Positions 1 through 8,376 of a stretch of 22,102 nucleotides of DNA are shown here, piece after piece. Below the pieces are notes generated by a model. That model saw nothing but the letters and a program-made list of their open reading frames with translations, searched no databases and had not been told where the DNA came from. Source of the stretch: Stentor coeruleus (lineage: Eukaryota > Ciliophora > Heterotrichea > Heterotrichida > Stentoridae); assembly GCA_001970955.1 (NCBI GenBank), contig MPUH01001173.1:1-22102 (forward strand), written 5' to 3'. Every line of letters begins with the position of its first letter. Position 1 is the first letter of the stretch. The position numbers and the translations under genes were made by a program.

Positions 1-87
1 TTTTTGGTGTGGGTGTTGTGTTTTTGGGTGTGTTGGTTTTTTATAACTTGAAAAGAAGTCGTAGAGGTATTTTTTTTGTGATAACAT
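1..87 (-). CDS. Possible 5' end of a leftward gene, cut by the window edge
   Basis: On the minus strand an ATG at 87-85 opens 29 codons with no stop up to base 1. The encoded start is basic and rich in His, Pro, Thr and Lys; it begins MLSQKKYLYDFFSSYKK. No family is recognised. Support is indirect: the next 400 bases upstream of this ATG are strongly C-rich and G-poor when read on the minus strand, which is the pattern seen upstream of other genes here. Twenty-nine codons without a stop can occur by chance, so this is a weak call that needs sequence to the left. Confidence 0.3.
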   Translation of the reverse strand, partial: MLSQKKYLYDFFSSYKKPTHPKTQHPHQK

Positions 88-639
88 TTTTGAGAGTTCT
101 GAATGGAAACTTAGGAGCTTTGTCAGTTTACTTAAAAGATTTTGGGGGTGTTTGGGGGGTTAGAAAAATACGGATGTAGGAATAATTTATGTTATAAGGA
201 AAATATTGTGGAGTATTGATGATAAAATAGGTTGGGTTGTATGAGAAATTTGCGAGAAAAAATGTGAGGATATGATTATGGAATTAGAGGATGTGAAGGG
301 AATATTAGAAGATTGTGATAATATTATAATAATTTTATTGTATTATGTGGATATTATGATAGGTATTAGGGTTGGAATAGAAGTTAATAATGATAGAGGT
401 TTATAAAAAGATAGCATTTTAGTATAAAAATTGTTGCTATAAAACTTTTAGTTTTAAGAAATATGTATGTTTTAGTAATGTTCATATTATCATAAAATAA
501 TTAACATATTTTTATCAACAATAATCCATAAATTTTTCCATCAGTTTTACCATTGCTCTTATATAATATATCAAATCATACTGCTTTTTAGACAATCATA
601 TTTTAGCTTCCTAACAAATCAGTATAATTAAAATATATA
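88..639. other. Intergenic region, probable divergent promoter area
   Basis: No convincing gene is seen. The left part is G-rich and almost free of C on the + strand (20 G and 1 C in 241-300). From about 480 it changes to C-rich and G-poor up to the ATG at 640. A switch of this kind between divergent genes recurs at 9574-10279 and 18561-18998, so the region probably holds two divergent upstream regions. No specific promoter motif can be named. Confidence 0.5.
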
Positions 640-1700
640 ATGGAAGACACAGACGACCCTTTGCAGCTGAAAATCTTACTACGAGAAAAAACTGTAGAAC
701 TAGATCATGTAAGCAAAGAATTTCGTGACTTCCAAAGCATGACCAAACTTCTAGAAACAGAGCTTGAATCTGAGCTGGAAACTGTAATGATGTCCAAAAT
801 CGATGTAGAACGTGAAAACTCTTCTTTAAAAGACAAAAGTCTCAAACTAACCTTAGAACTTGACCAAAAATGCAAAGATCTCGCTCAGTTATCCAAAGAT
901 CTTGACATGAAAAACAAAGAAATCGATGCGCTAAAAATCCTCTCAAAAGCTAAACCTGAGCCGGTAGAAGAAAAAAAAGTTCCCAAAGGTGACGAAGAGC
1001 TAAAATCTTCACAAAAAGAGCTCGAAGCATTAAAATCCATGAAAAACGACTGGGAAAAGGAAAGAAAATCCTTAAAAGACCGTATTGAAAAACTAGAAAA
1101 TGATTGTGCAGAAAAACTTAAAGACCTAGAAAGTTTAACTGAGTCAAAAAAAGAACTAGAAAAAGATAAAAGGCTTTTAAGAAAAAAAGCTGAAAAAGCT
1201 GAATCTGATTTATTAGTAAAATCTAGAGATCAAGATGAAAACGCTAGAAAAAACAAAGAAAAAACTCAAGAAGCAGTTGAAAAGTTAGAACAACAAATTA
1301 AAACCTTAGAAAGTGAAAATGATCGAATGAAAAACCGTATGCAAATTGCGCAAAAGGACTCAAAAGAAGCTTTAGCACAATATCAAAAAGCATTGAGGAA
1401 AATCGAAAATTTAGAAGAAGAACTTGAAGAAATGAAAAATAAACAACAGAATGAAGAAAAAGCTAAAAAAACATTAAAAGAAATACAAGGTAATAAAAGA
1501 GATAAAACACCAGAAAGAGAACAGCCACTTGATTTTCGAATGCTTATTGATAGGACTAATGAAAAAGATGCCCTTTATTTNAACAGCCACTTGATTTTCG
1601 AATGCTTATTGATAGGACTAATGAAAAAGATGCCCTTTATTTGATTGACGAATTGATTGAGTCGATTACGACAAATATTAGTCAATATAAACTACAGTAA
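640..1700 (+). CDS. Long coiled-coil protein, frame broken by an assembly duplication
   Basis: The gene encodes a charged, Lys/Glu-rich protein whose residues from about 9 to 290 look like nearly continuous coiled coil (repeated LEKE, LESEN and ALRKIENLEEELEEMK-type heptads). A short C-terminal tail around DFRMLIDRTNEKDALY follows. No family is recognised; a structural or cytoskeletal role is only an inference. The frame is broken at an N (1581) flanked by a perfect 61-bp duplicate (1520-1580 and 1582-1642). Counting the duplicate once makes the frame run to TAA at 1698-1700, giving 332 residues and a tail ending in ISQYKLQ. Without that correction the frame would read a false repeat. The start is the first ATG, just after a C-rich, G-poor leader. 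Confidence 0.8.
1520..1642. repeat. 61-bp duplicate around a single N (assembly seam)
   Basis: Bases 1520-1580 and 1582-1642 are identical and separated only by an N at 1581. Keeping one copy restores the coding frame (999 bases, divisible by 3), so this is best read as two overlapping contig ends joined without merging. Confidence 0.9.
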
Positions 1701-1811
1701 TCATAAGATTGATTTAATATGATGAGATTTTCCAATTATAAATATATTATTCCTATGCTATCATATTAATCCCTTTCATATTCTACCATAATTTTTATTA
1801 TTAAAATATAA

Positions 1812-2828
1812 ATGCGCTTAGGGTTCTTGCATTCTTTAAGGTTTTTCAGTTTTAACCAAGCATTACCTGCTACAAATTTAATCAAAATGATACAAAATAA
1901 TGAAACTAGCACAATATTAAATCAATCAAATGAAATACTAAACATGGGCCTTTCATCTTTAAGCTGTGTCCTTAATGAGTTGAGGAAAAAAGATTTAAAA
2001 GCTAATGATTACAATCTAATCCTTAACATCGTAATGAAATCACTAGAAAAAACGTCTTTTGATTCATCTAGATCAGTATGTTCACTTATAGGCATAGCTA
2101 AATTTATTAAATTTTCAGAAGCTGTGACTATAAAAATTATTGACTACATCAACAATAACATTAAAAATTTTACAACTAGAGGTATATCAGAAATAGTCCT
2201 TGGAATATATTATTTAAATATACCGACAAATAATAAAATCAAAATTTTAATAGCCTTATGTGAAAGTATTGAAAATAACCTTGATCATTTCACAAGCAAA
2301 GATAGAATTTCAATAATAACTGGATTCTGTAGATTTTCAAGCCCTGAAATCCAAGAAACATCTAAGAAAATCATACAAAAAATCGACCAGGAAAACCTTC
2401 AAGAAATGTCAGCTGCTTGCAATTTCTTATCATTTTGCCCTTTTAAAGAATTTATGCATATATTTAAGATTTGTGATTATTTGATATTAAAAAACCCAGA
2501 AGGTCTTGATTTAGTTAAAAACCAATTAGTCCATTCATATTCAAAAGCTAGAAAGGGTTCAACAAAACTCTGGATTTTTTTCTTTGAAGATTTCGTTAAA
2601 ATCTATAAGAAATTAGATCCAAGCACTCTAGCTGTCTGGTATAAAGCATTTTATAAAAGTAGAAAACTCACTTTGGTTATAAAAATGAGGCTTGATGAGA
2701 TTTATGAAAGTGATAAAAATCGTATCCCATCAGAATATGCAGAAACAATAGAATATTTTAAAGGCTTAAGAGTACATCCAGATGTGATGTTATCAAATAA
2801 AGATAGTTCAGATAGTTCAGATAAATAG
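1812..2828 (+). CDS. Probable mitochondrial alpha-helical repeat protein
   Basis: A 338-residue intronless protein ends in TAG. Its N-terminus (MRLGFLHSLRFFSFNQ) is basic and hydrophobic with no acidic residue, as in a mitochondrial presequence. The rest is a series of helices spaced about 35-40 residues apart, in the style of organelle RNA-binding helical-repeat proteins (RAP/FAST, OPR or PPR-like groups). No diagnostic motif was found, so the family is not settled. The tail is acidic and Ser/Asp-rich (SSDSSDK). The stop lies only 14 bases before the ATG of the next gene on the same strand, which is very tight for separate transcription units. The mitochondrial location is inferred from the presequence only. 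Confidence 0.75.
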   Translation: MRLGFLHSLRFFSFNQALPATNLIKMIQNNETSTILNQSNEILNMGLSSLSCVLNELRKKDLKANDYNLILNIVMKSLEKTSFDSSRSVCSLIGIAKFIKFSEAVTIKIIDYINNNIKNFTTRGISEIVLGIYYLNIPTNNKIKILIALCESIENNLDHFTSKDRISIITGFCRFSSPEIQETSKKIIQKIDQENLQEMSAACNFLSFCPFKEFMHIFKICDYLILKNPEGLDLVKNQLVHSYSKARKGSTKLWIFFFEDFVKIYKKLDPSTLAVWYKAFYKSRKLTLVIKMRLDEIYESDKNRIPSEYAETIEYFKGLRVHPDVMLSNKDSSDSSDK

Positions 2829-2842
2829 ATTAGATTATAAAA

Positions 2843-3709
2843 ATGAAGCAAACTGCCCCAAGTTGGTCAATAAGAGGAAGATCAGCTTATTCCCGTACAG
2901 AACGAATCCCAGGCCCGGGGTCTTATTCACCAAATAATAGTGTTTTACAATCAAGTCCTAATTATCGTGTGGGAACAGCTAAAAGAAAACCTCTTGCTGA
3001 CTTTTCATTTACTCCAGGCCCAGGAGCTTATTCTCCATTTAAAACTGTAGATACACCTTCATGGAGCTTGTAAGGAATATTTAGCTTTGGGAAATCTTCT
3101 AGAAAAGGACTTCATAAAGGTATTGAAACTCCTGGCCCTGGGGCATATTCAACACCTTATTGTAAAGATTCTCCGCAGTTCTCAGTAGGAAAAAGTTTAA
3201 GGAAAAAATTTGATATGGATGGAAGAGCACCTGGACCAGGGACTTATAATCCCCAATTACAGGCTTATAAAGGAAATAATTTGTGATTTTTATATAGATT
3301 TAGTAGAGCCGAGAGAATTACTGTTAAAACGAAATTTGATGCACCTGGACCTGGGGAATATAGTATAACCCCTACTAAAGAAGGACCTTCTTATTCATTT
3401 AGACCTAAAACTAGCTTGAAAATAGGTGATATGGTTCCTGGTCCTGGAAATTATGATCCTAAAGGTGAAGCGGTTAGGGATAAATCTCCAATGTGGATTA
3501 TTGGAAGAGAAGAGAAAAATAGTAGGAATAAAAATGCTGAAGCTGTTCCTGGACCTGGGACTTATTTGAGTGCTAGTACTTTAAACGGACCGAAATGGGG
3601 ATTTGGAAGTGGCAAAAGAGGACAAAAAAATTTAGAAGCGGTACCTGGACCTGGAACATATGAGATTAAGTCTACAGTTGGAGCTGTACCATCTTATGTG
3701 CAAAGCTAA
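2843..3709 (+). CDS. STPGR (SHIPPO/ODF3-like) repeat protein, two introns
   Basis: Three exons (2843-3069, 3085-3282, 3298-3709) join across two 15-nt introns into a 278-residue protein. Eight Pro-Gly-Pro-Gly motifs of the sperm-tail PG-rich repeat type are visible, including RIPGPGSYSP, FTPGPGAYSP, ETPGPGAYST, RAPGPGTYNP, DAPGPGEYSI, MVPGPGNYDP, AVPGPGTYLS and AVPGPGTYEI. They alternate with W-x-F-G type segments. Splicing rebuilds such segments exactly at both junctions (SWSFFGKSSRKG at the first, NNLFSRAERI at the second), which strongly supports the introns. In known cases STPGR proteins associate with ciliary or flagellar microtubules and cortical structures; that role is inferred here. 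Unspliced, the gene would appear as two or three separate small frames. Confidence 0.9.
3070..3084 (+). other. 15-nt intron (STPGR gene, intron 1)
   Basis: GTAAGGAATATTTAG. Removal joins TGG AGC TT to C TTT GGG and continues the repeat protein in frame. Retention gives TAA at once. Confidence 0.9.
3283..3297 (+). other. 15-nt intron (STPGR gene, intron 2)
   Basis: GTGATTTTTATATAG, with GTGA rather than GTAA at the donor. Removal gives an in-frame join into the next PGPG repeat. Retention gives an in-frame TGA. Confidence 0.85.
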
Positions 3710-4103
3710 TTAAAATCATTTGATATGTTTTAATAGGATTTTGGATAGGTTTTTATTAGTGATAATATGAGATGTATGGTTATAATTTATATAGAATGGT
3801 AAAAAATGAGATTGTTGCTAAAACATAAGGTTTGGATTTTTTAGTAGGGTTATGGTATATAAATACTCTTGAAAATATTTTTTGAGGTGTTAGGGTGTTA
3901 CTTTTATATTATTTATAGCTACATATTATTTATTTCTTGGTTTATTATATAATATTTGTTATAATTGAAGGGAATTTTAAGTTATATTATTTTATGTTGT
4001 ATGATTAAGTAAATAAAATAATTTACTGACTAATATGAACGTAATCAATTGTTATTATATAGGAACGGTATTTAGCTAATTTATAAACTAAGCTTTTCTT
4101 TAA
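3710..4103. other. Convergent intergenic region, no gene seen
   Basis: This lies between the 3' ends of two converging genes. It is AT-rich, with more G than C on the + strand over most of its length, matching the sense-strand G excess seen after other genes. No terminator or polyadenylation motif can be named. Confidence 0.5.
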
Positions 4104-6015
4104 TTACTCATTCTTATACTCAATTAAAAATCTTGGCAAAAGTTGTTCTTTAGTAAAAAACACAATCCAATCATCTCTTGGTATAAAAGAATGAGTTTTC
4201 CCATCATTTAATTCACAGGGGTTTACTTTTGAGCATGGACTTCTATTACCTTTTAAAGCAAGACATGCCAATAACCATTTCGAATCTTTTGCATATGAAA
4301 TTGGAGTATTTGGTGTAATTGCTGTATAAATTCCATAACCATAAGCTTTTCCTTGATCTATTATAACCCCAGAATCAACTCCACCTACTTTTAACCCTTC
4401 TTTCATTATAATATCATAATTCTTAGAACTTGATCCATGCCAAACATAAACTTCATTGACATTTTTTTCACCTCTACATTCTATAGCCATGGCTTTTTTT
4501 TTTTTGGAATACCTGTCTTCAAGATCTTTATTTACTATAAGTTTCGCTTTATTAAATACCAAATTCATACCTTTATGGATGAAGTTGTTGAAAGCATATT
4601 CAGCATTTAAGTACTCTTTATCTAATAAACTCTTTGGATGCAAAGAATCCAGTGGTGCCCTTAATTCTATAACTTCAAAGTTTTTATTAGATATAAAATA
4701 AAAGCATGTTAATCCATAATGCGATATTTTCCCACAGTAATTGCAGATTTTTATATTACAAAAGTTACATTCCGTTATTTCTTTATTTGATAATTTAATA
4801 GGTTTACAGCATTTAATACAAAAATTCAAATCAATTCCAAAAACTATTAACTGATTTCTAATATTATATAACAAATCTGACCCTGAGCATGAATTTATAA
4901 TATTATTCGTATTAACATATCCTTTGCATCCATCAACTGGGCAAATAAGATGTTTTTAATCCAAAATGTAGTGCATTCTAAGCAAAACTTGTGATTATAA
5001 GAGCAAATCGATATTAAATTCTGATTTATTTGATTACAACCATTACAGTATATTACAAAAGCATCTAAACATGGTTTTTTTATTTGATTGTAAGTGCTAA
5101 AGCTATTAACAGTTTCAGTACCATAAATTTCATTAAGTGTAGATATAAGCTGATAATTTGTTAAAAGTTCCTTTAATACCTTTATAAAAGCATAAAATAC
5201 ATTCATTAATATTATTTATCAAATGCTTATCAAAGTTTGTTTTTATATAGGTTTTTATACAGTCAAAGCAGTATTTGTGACCGTATTGACAGATGCAAGC
5301 CCAAGTTAAATCTTTTTCATTAAAATATTTTGCGCTTGCATGAGAATCGCATAGCATCATAAGAGAAACTAATGATACTTTGACTTTAACTTTTTTCTCT
5401 AATAATTCTTTAACTAATACCTTTATTTCTGTTATTTTTACATTATTTATAGCATAAACTAGTTTTTTAGACTCAGATATTTTTTTGAAATTCAATTTTT
5501 TCAATGGAGTATAGCTTTGACAGAATATCATATGAGAATAATAATCAGGTTGGATTATTGAAGAATTTTGAGGGTGTTCATGTCGATAACTGATAAAATT
5601 ATTTGGCATATGAGAAGAATAGGTATTATAATTTTGAAGGTTTTCATGTTGATTACTAGGAAAATTATTTTGCTCAACAATAGGCTTATTAGCAGTATTA
5701 TCATCAGTAGGGATAGGTTCATTAACAATACTATCAACTGTAGTTTTTGGAACAATTTTTTTCTGAATATTAGGGTTATTAGTAGTACTATCATCTGTAG
5801 AATTTGAGATATTTTGCTGAGCAATAAGCTTATTATTTGAGATATCATTAATAGGGTTCGGGACTATATTTTGCTGAATTTTTGAGTTATTACTTAAATC
5901 CACTTGACTTTTAGGAGGTTCAGAGTTATTTTTAGACTCAGAAAGTGAATTTTTGATAACTTGATTTGATTTAACTGTTTCATTTGATTTTTTTTTTCGA
6001 GCTGGATGACCCCAT
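4104..6015 (-). CDS. RING/IBR-like zinc modules plus PARP-type ART domain, paralogue with three frame breaks
   Basis: This is a diverged tandem copy of the 6344-8218 gene. Three frames carry its parts in order: a Gln/Asn-rich leader and first RING-like module (about 5988-5165), a second RING-like module (about 5165-4955), and an IBR-like module plus the ART domain (about 4955-4104). The ART part shows VNEVYVWHGSSSKNYD, GYGIYTA and DDWIVFFTKEQLLPRFLIEY. The frame slips at homopolymers: ten T at 5988-5997 (one too many), four A at 5163-5166 (one too many) and five T at 4953-4957 (one too few). Allowing these, an ATG at 6015-6013 reads through to TAA at 4104. No 15- or 16-nt GT...AG segment explains the slip near 5165. 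In the first RING-like module the C-x-C-H of the other copy is C-x-S-H. It is either a young pseudogene or intact with sequence errors. Confidence 0.7.
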
Positions 6016-6343
6016 TTAATCTATTATATGGTTAAACTACCTATAATAGCTTATCCTTGGATGAAATAAGCCTAAAATTTAATATTTTAGGTTTTTGCTT
6101 TGAATTTACTTGTATAAAAAACCTTTTGAGATTAGGATTATAATTTTACTTCATAACCTTGTAATTTATAGAATTTAGGTATCATAAATCAATTTAGTAA
6201 TAAAAAGCTATTGAAAGGTTGAATAAAGTTATAGAAAGTTGATATTCAGTTTTAGATATTTTTATAATTCAACTTCTAACTAAAAATTATTACATATAAA
6301 ACCTATAAACAAAATATTTTACTAAATAAGCTTTTCAAATTAT
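6016..6343. other. Spacer between the two ART genes, no gene seen
   Basis: AT-rich DNA between the stop of the 6344-8218 gene and the first usable ATG of its paralogue. G and C are roughly balanced, unlike the skewed upstream regions of most other genes here. No motif is recognised. Confidence 0.4.
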
Positions 6344-8218
6344 TTAAGCTGGTTTATGCTCTACTAAAAACCTTGGCAAGAGCTGTTCTTTAGTAAAAAA
6401 TACTAGCCAATCGTCTTTAGGTGCATATGAATGAGTAAGTCCATCATTCAATGTTACTGGGTTGCTTTTTTTACTAGGACTTAGGATACCTTTTAATGCA
6501 AGACAAGCAAGAACCCATTTTGAATCAGAAGCATAACCAACAGGTGTATTTGGTGTACTTGCAGAATAAACTCCATATCCATGAACTTTTCCTTGTCCTA
6601 TTGCTATTCCATCAACTCCACCAACTTTAAGCCCATCTTTCATAATTGCATCATAAAATTGATAATGTGATCCATGCCACACGTAAATTTCATTAACATT
6701 ATTGGGACCTCCACATTGTTTAGCCATCTCATTTTTCTTTGCTGAGTACCTTTTTTCAAGATCTTTATTTACTATAAGTCGTGCTTTACTAAATTTGCAT
6801 CCTTGAGCTGGGTTGACAAAATTATCAAAGGCAAATTTCGCGTTTAAGTACTCTTGTTCTAATAAATTTTTTGGATGCAAAGGGTCAGCTGGTACAGGAA
6901 GGTCAATAACTTCAAATTCCTGTTGCGAGACAAAATAAAAACATGTCAAACCAAAATGTGCCTCTCTTCCACAATTGTTGCAAATACTTTTCCCACAGTT
7001 TTGACAATCAGTTTTAGATTCATTAGACAAATCTAGGATTCTATTACAATTAAAACAAAAATTTAATTCTATACCAAAGCTAAATAATTGATCTTTGATT
7101 TTAAAAATTAAATCCGAATCTTTGCATGCTTTAATAAGAGCTTGAGTGTTTATAAACCCTGAACATCCTTGAATAGGACAACTAAGATTATTGCTTCCAA
7201 TGTTATTTAGCCAATAATTAATGCAATCAAGGCAAATTTTATGATTGGAAGAGCATAAACTTAATAAATTATCTTTTATCTGATTACATTTGCTACATGG
7301 AATTTGTAGAAATGTATCATCTAAAGGTCTTGCAATTGGTTTATAATTAAATGATTCATTTACAAGATCTGCTCCAAATAGTGTTGTAAGAACATAAGTA
7401 AGTTGTTCATCTGTTAAAAGTATAGTTCCTTTATAACCATAATATGAGCAATTAATACATTCATATCCATTATATGTATTAAGTATTGGGAACATACTAT
7501 CAACATAATTTTGAATACAAATCAGACAATATTTATGATTATAATTGCATAGTTTTGCCCATGTTAATTGGTTTTGATTGAAGTTTTTAGATGTATCTTG
7601 ATGACAATCACACTTCATCAATATCGAAATTAGTGTTATTTTAACTTTAGGCTTTTTTTTCATAAATGCTTGAAGGGTTTTTTTCACATTTGAGATATCA
7701 AAAGAATTTATTATATTTTCTAAATCTTTAGACTCTTTTGTTTTTTTTGTTGTAGTTTTTTGAGCTTTTTGACTATATAAACCACTATAGTTTAAAAGTT
7801 GAGGCTGGATATCGTATGGTTTAGGAGATATTATTTTTGATTGCTGAATATGATTAATTTCATAAGGATTTTGTGATGGGTTATTTGAAGGATTAGCTTG
7901 TTGAAAACTATTTATTTGATTATATGGGATGTTTGGATTATATTCAAGATAATTTAAAGAGTATGGCTGAGCTAAAGAATTTTGATTTCTGTTTGTAAAT
8001 TGAGGATTCGGGTATTGCTCAGCATTGTAGTAGGTTTGGTTTGGCTGAGATAAGGAATTCATTGAGTTTGAAACTTGAGGATTCGGGAATTGCTGAGCAT
8101 TGTAGTAGGCTTGGTTTGGCTGAGATAAAGAATTCGTTGAGTTTGACACTTGAGGATTGGGTTGTGGAGCATTCCCTCCTGGATTTGTAGGATTTCTGTT
8201 CGTGTTTTGTGGGAACAT
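6344..8218 (-). CDS. RING/IBR-like zinc modules fused to a PARP-type ADP-ribosyltransferase domain
   Basis: Intact, 624 residues. Residues 1-150 are Gln/Asn/Pro-rich with a 25-residue tandem repeat. Three Cys/His modules follow. RING-like a: C203, C205, H206, C224, H228, C231, C234, C254, C257. RING-like b: C308, C311, C322, H326, C329, C332, C347, C352. IBR-like: C388, C391, C405, C408, C413, C416, H421, C426. The C-terminal third (about 470-622) matches the PARP catalytic fold: LIVNKDLEKRYSAKK, VWHGS with H515, GYGVYSA with Y551, a conserved LACLALKG, and DDWLVFF then QLLPRFLVEH. By alignment the third catalytic position (Glu in polymerising PARPs) is D603. No RING2 with a catalytic Cys follows the IBR. 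Known roles: RING/IBR modules act in ubiquitin transfer and PARP domains transfer ADP-ribose from NAD+. Coupling the two here is inferred. Confidence 0.85.
   Translation of the reverse strand: MFPQNTNRNPTNPGGNAPQPNPQVSNSTNSLSQPNQAYYNAQQFPNPQVSNSMNSLSQPNQTYYNAEQYPNPQFTNRNQNSLAQPYSLNYLEYNPNIPYNQINSFQQANPSNNPSQNPYEINHIQQSKIISPKPYDIQPQLLNYSGLYSQKAQKTTTKKTKESKDLENIINSFDISNVKKTLQAFMKKKPKVKITLISILMKCDCHQDTSKNFNQNQLTWAKLCNYNHKYCLICIQNYVDSMFPILNTYNGYECINCSYYGYKGTILLTDEQLTYVLTTLFGADLVNESFNYKPIARPLDDTFLQIPCSKCNQIKDNLLSLCSSNHKICLDCINYWLNNIGSNNLSCPIQGCSGFINTQALIKACKDSDLIFKIKDQLFSFGIELNFCFNCNRILDLSNESKTDCQNCGKSICNNCGREAHFGLTCFYFVSQQEFEVIDLPVPADPLHPKNLLEQEYLNAKFAFDNFVNPAQGCKFSKARLIVNKDLEKRYSAKKNEMAKQCGGPNNVNEIYVWHGSHYQFYDAIMKDGLKVGGVDGIAIGQGKVHGYGVYSASTPNTPVGYASDSKWVLACLALKGILSPSKKSNPVTLNDGLTHSYAPKDDWLVFFTKEQLLPRFLVEHKPA
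8009..8158 (-). repeat. 75-bp tandem repeat in the Gln/Asn-rich N-terminus of the ART gene
   Basis: Two adjacent 75-base units (8084-8158 and 8009-8083) encode 25-residue repeats that differ at only a few sites; both contain NSLSQPNQ and YYNA. A third, decayed partial unit (NPQFTNRNQNSLAQP) follows on the left. The repeat keeps the frame and lies in low-complexity sequence. Confidence 0.85.
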
Positions 8219-8376
8219 TTGTCTACAAATAGATTATAAATTTCAATAAAAATGCTGTCTAAAATAAAACTACATAAAATTATCAAATAAAAATCTTCAA
8301 CCATATTAAAATCCTCATAATTATCATAATATCAAAATATTAAAAAACATATAACAATCCTTTTATAATTAATCAC

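Noticed and set aside
1-56. Possible telomere: a G/T-rich run at the left end.
   Set aside because: It contains no regular repeat of the kind expected of a ciliate telomere; it fits the general G-rich upstream skew.
2806-2820. A 15-nt GT...AG segment (GTTCAGATAGTTCAG) near the end of the helical-repeat gene.
   Set aside because: Removing it still leads to the same TAG stop. The sequence is a short repeat coding DSSDSSD, and the donor is not GTAA-like.
4093-4107. A 15-nt GT...AG segment (GTAATTAAAGAAAAG on the minus strand) at the stop of the downstream ART gene, which would extend the protein.
   Set aside because: It ends in AAAAG, unlike the TAG ends of the supported introns. The paralogue stops at the equivalent place, and the extension has no match to the family.
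5133-5206. An intron resolving the frame slip of the downstream ART gene.
   Set aside because: The GT and AG positions near here give only 9, 21 or 30 nt, all multiples of 3, which do not restore the frame.
6344-8218. A full RBR ubiquitin ligase (RING1-IBR-RING2).
   Set aside because: No RING2 with a catalytic Cys is seen after the IBR-like module; the ART domain follows instead.
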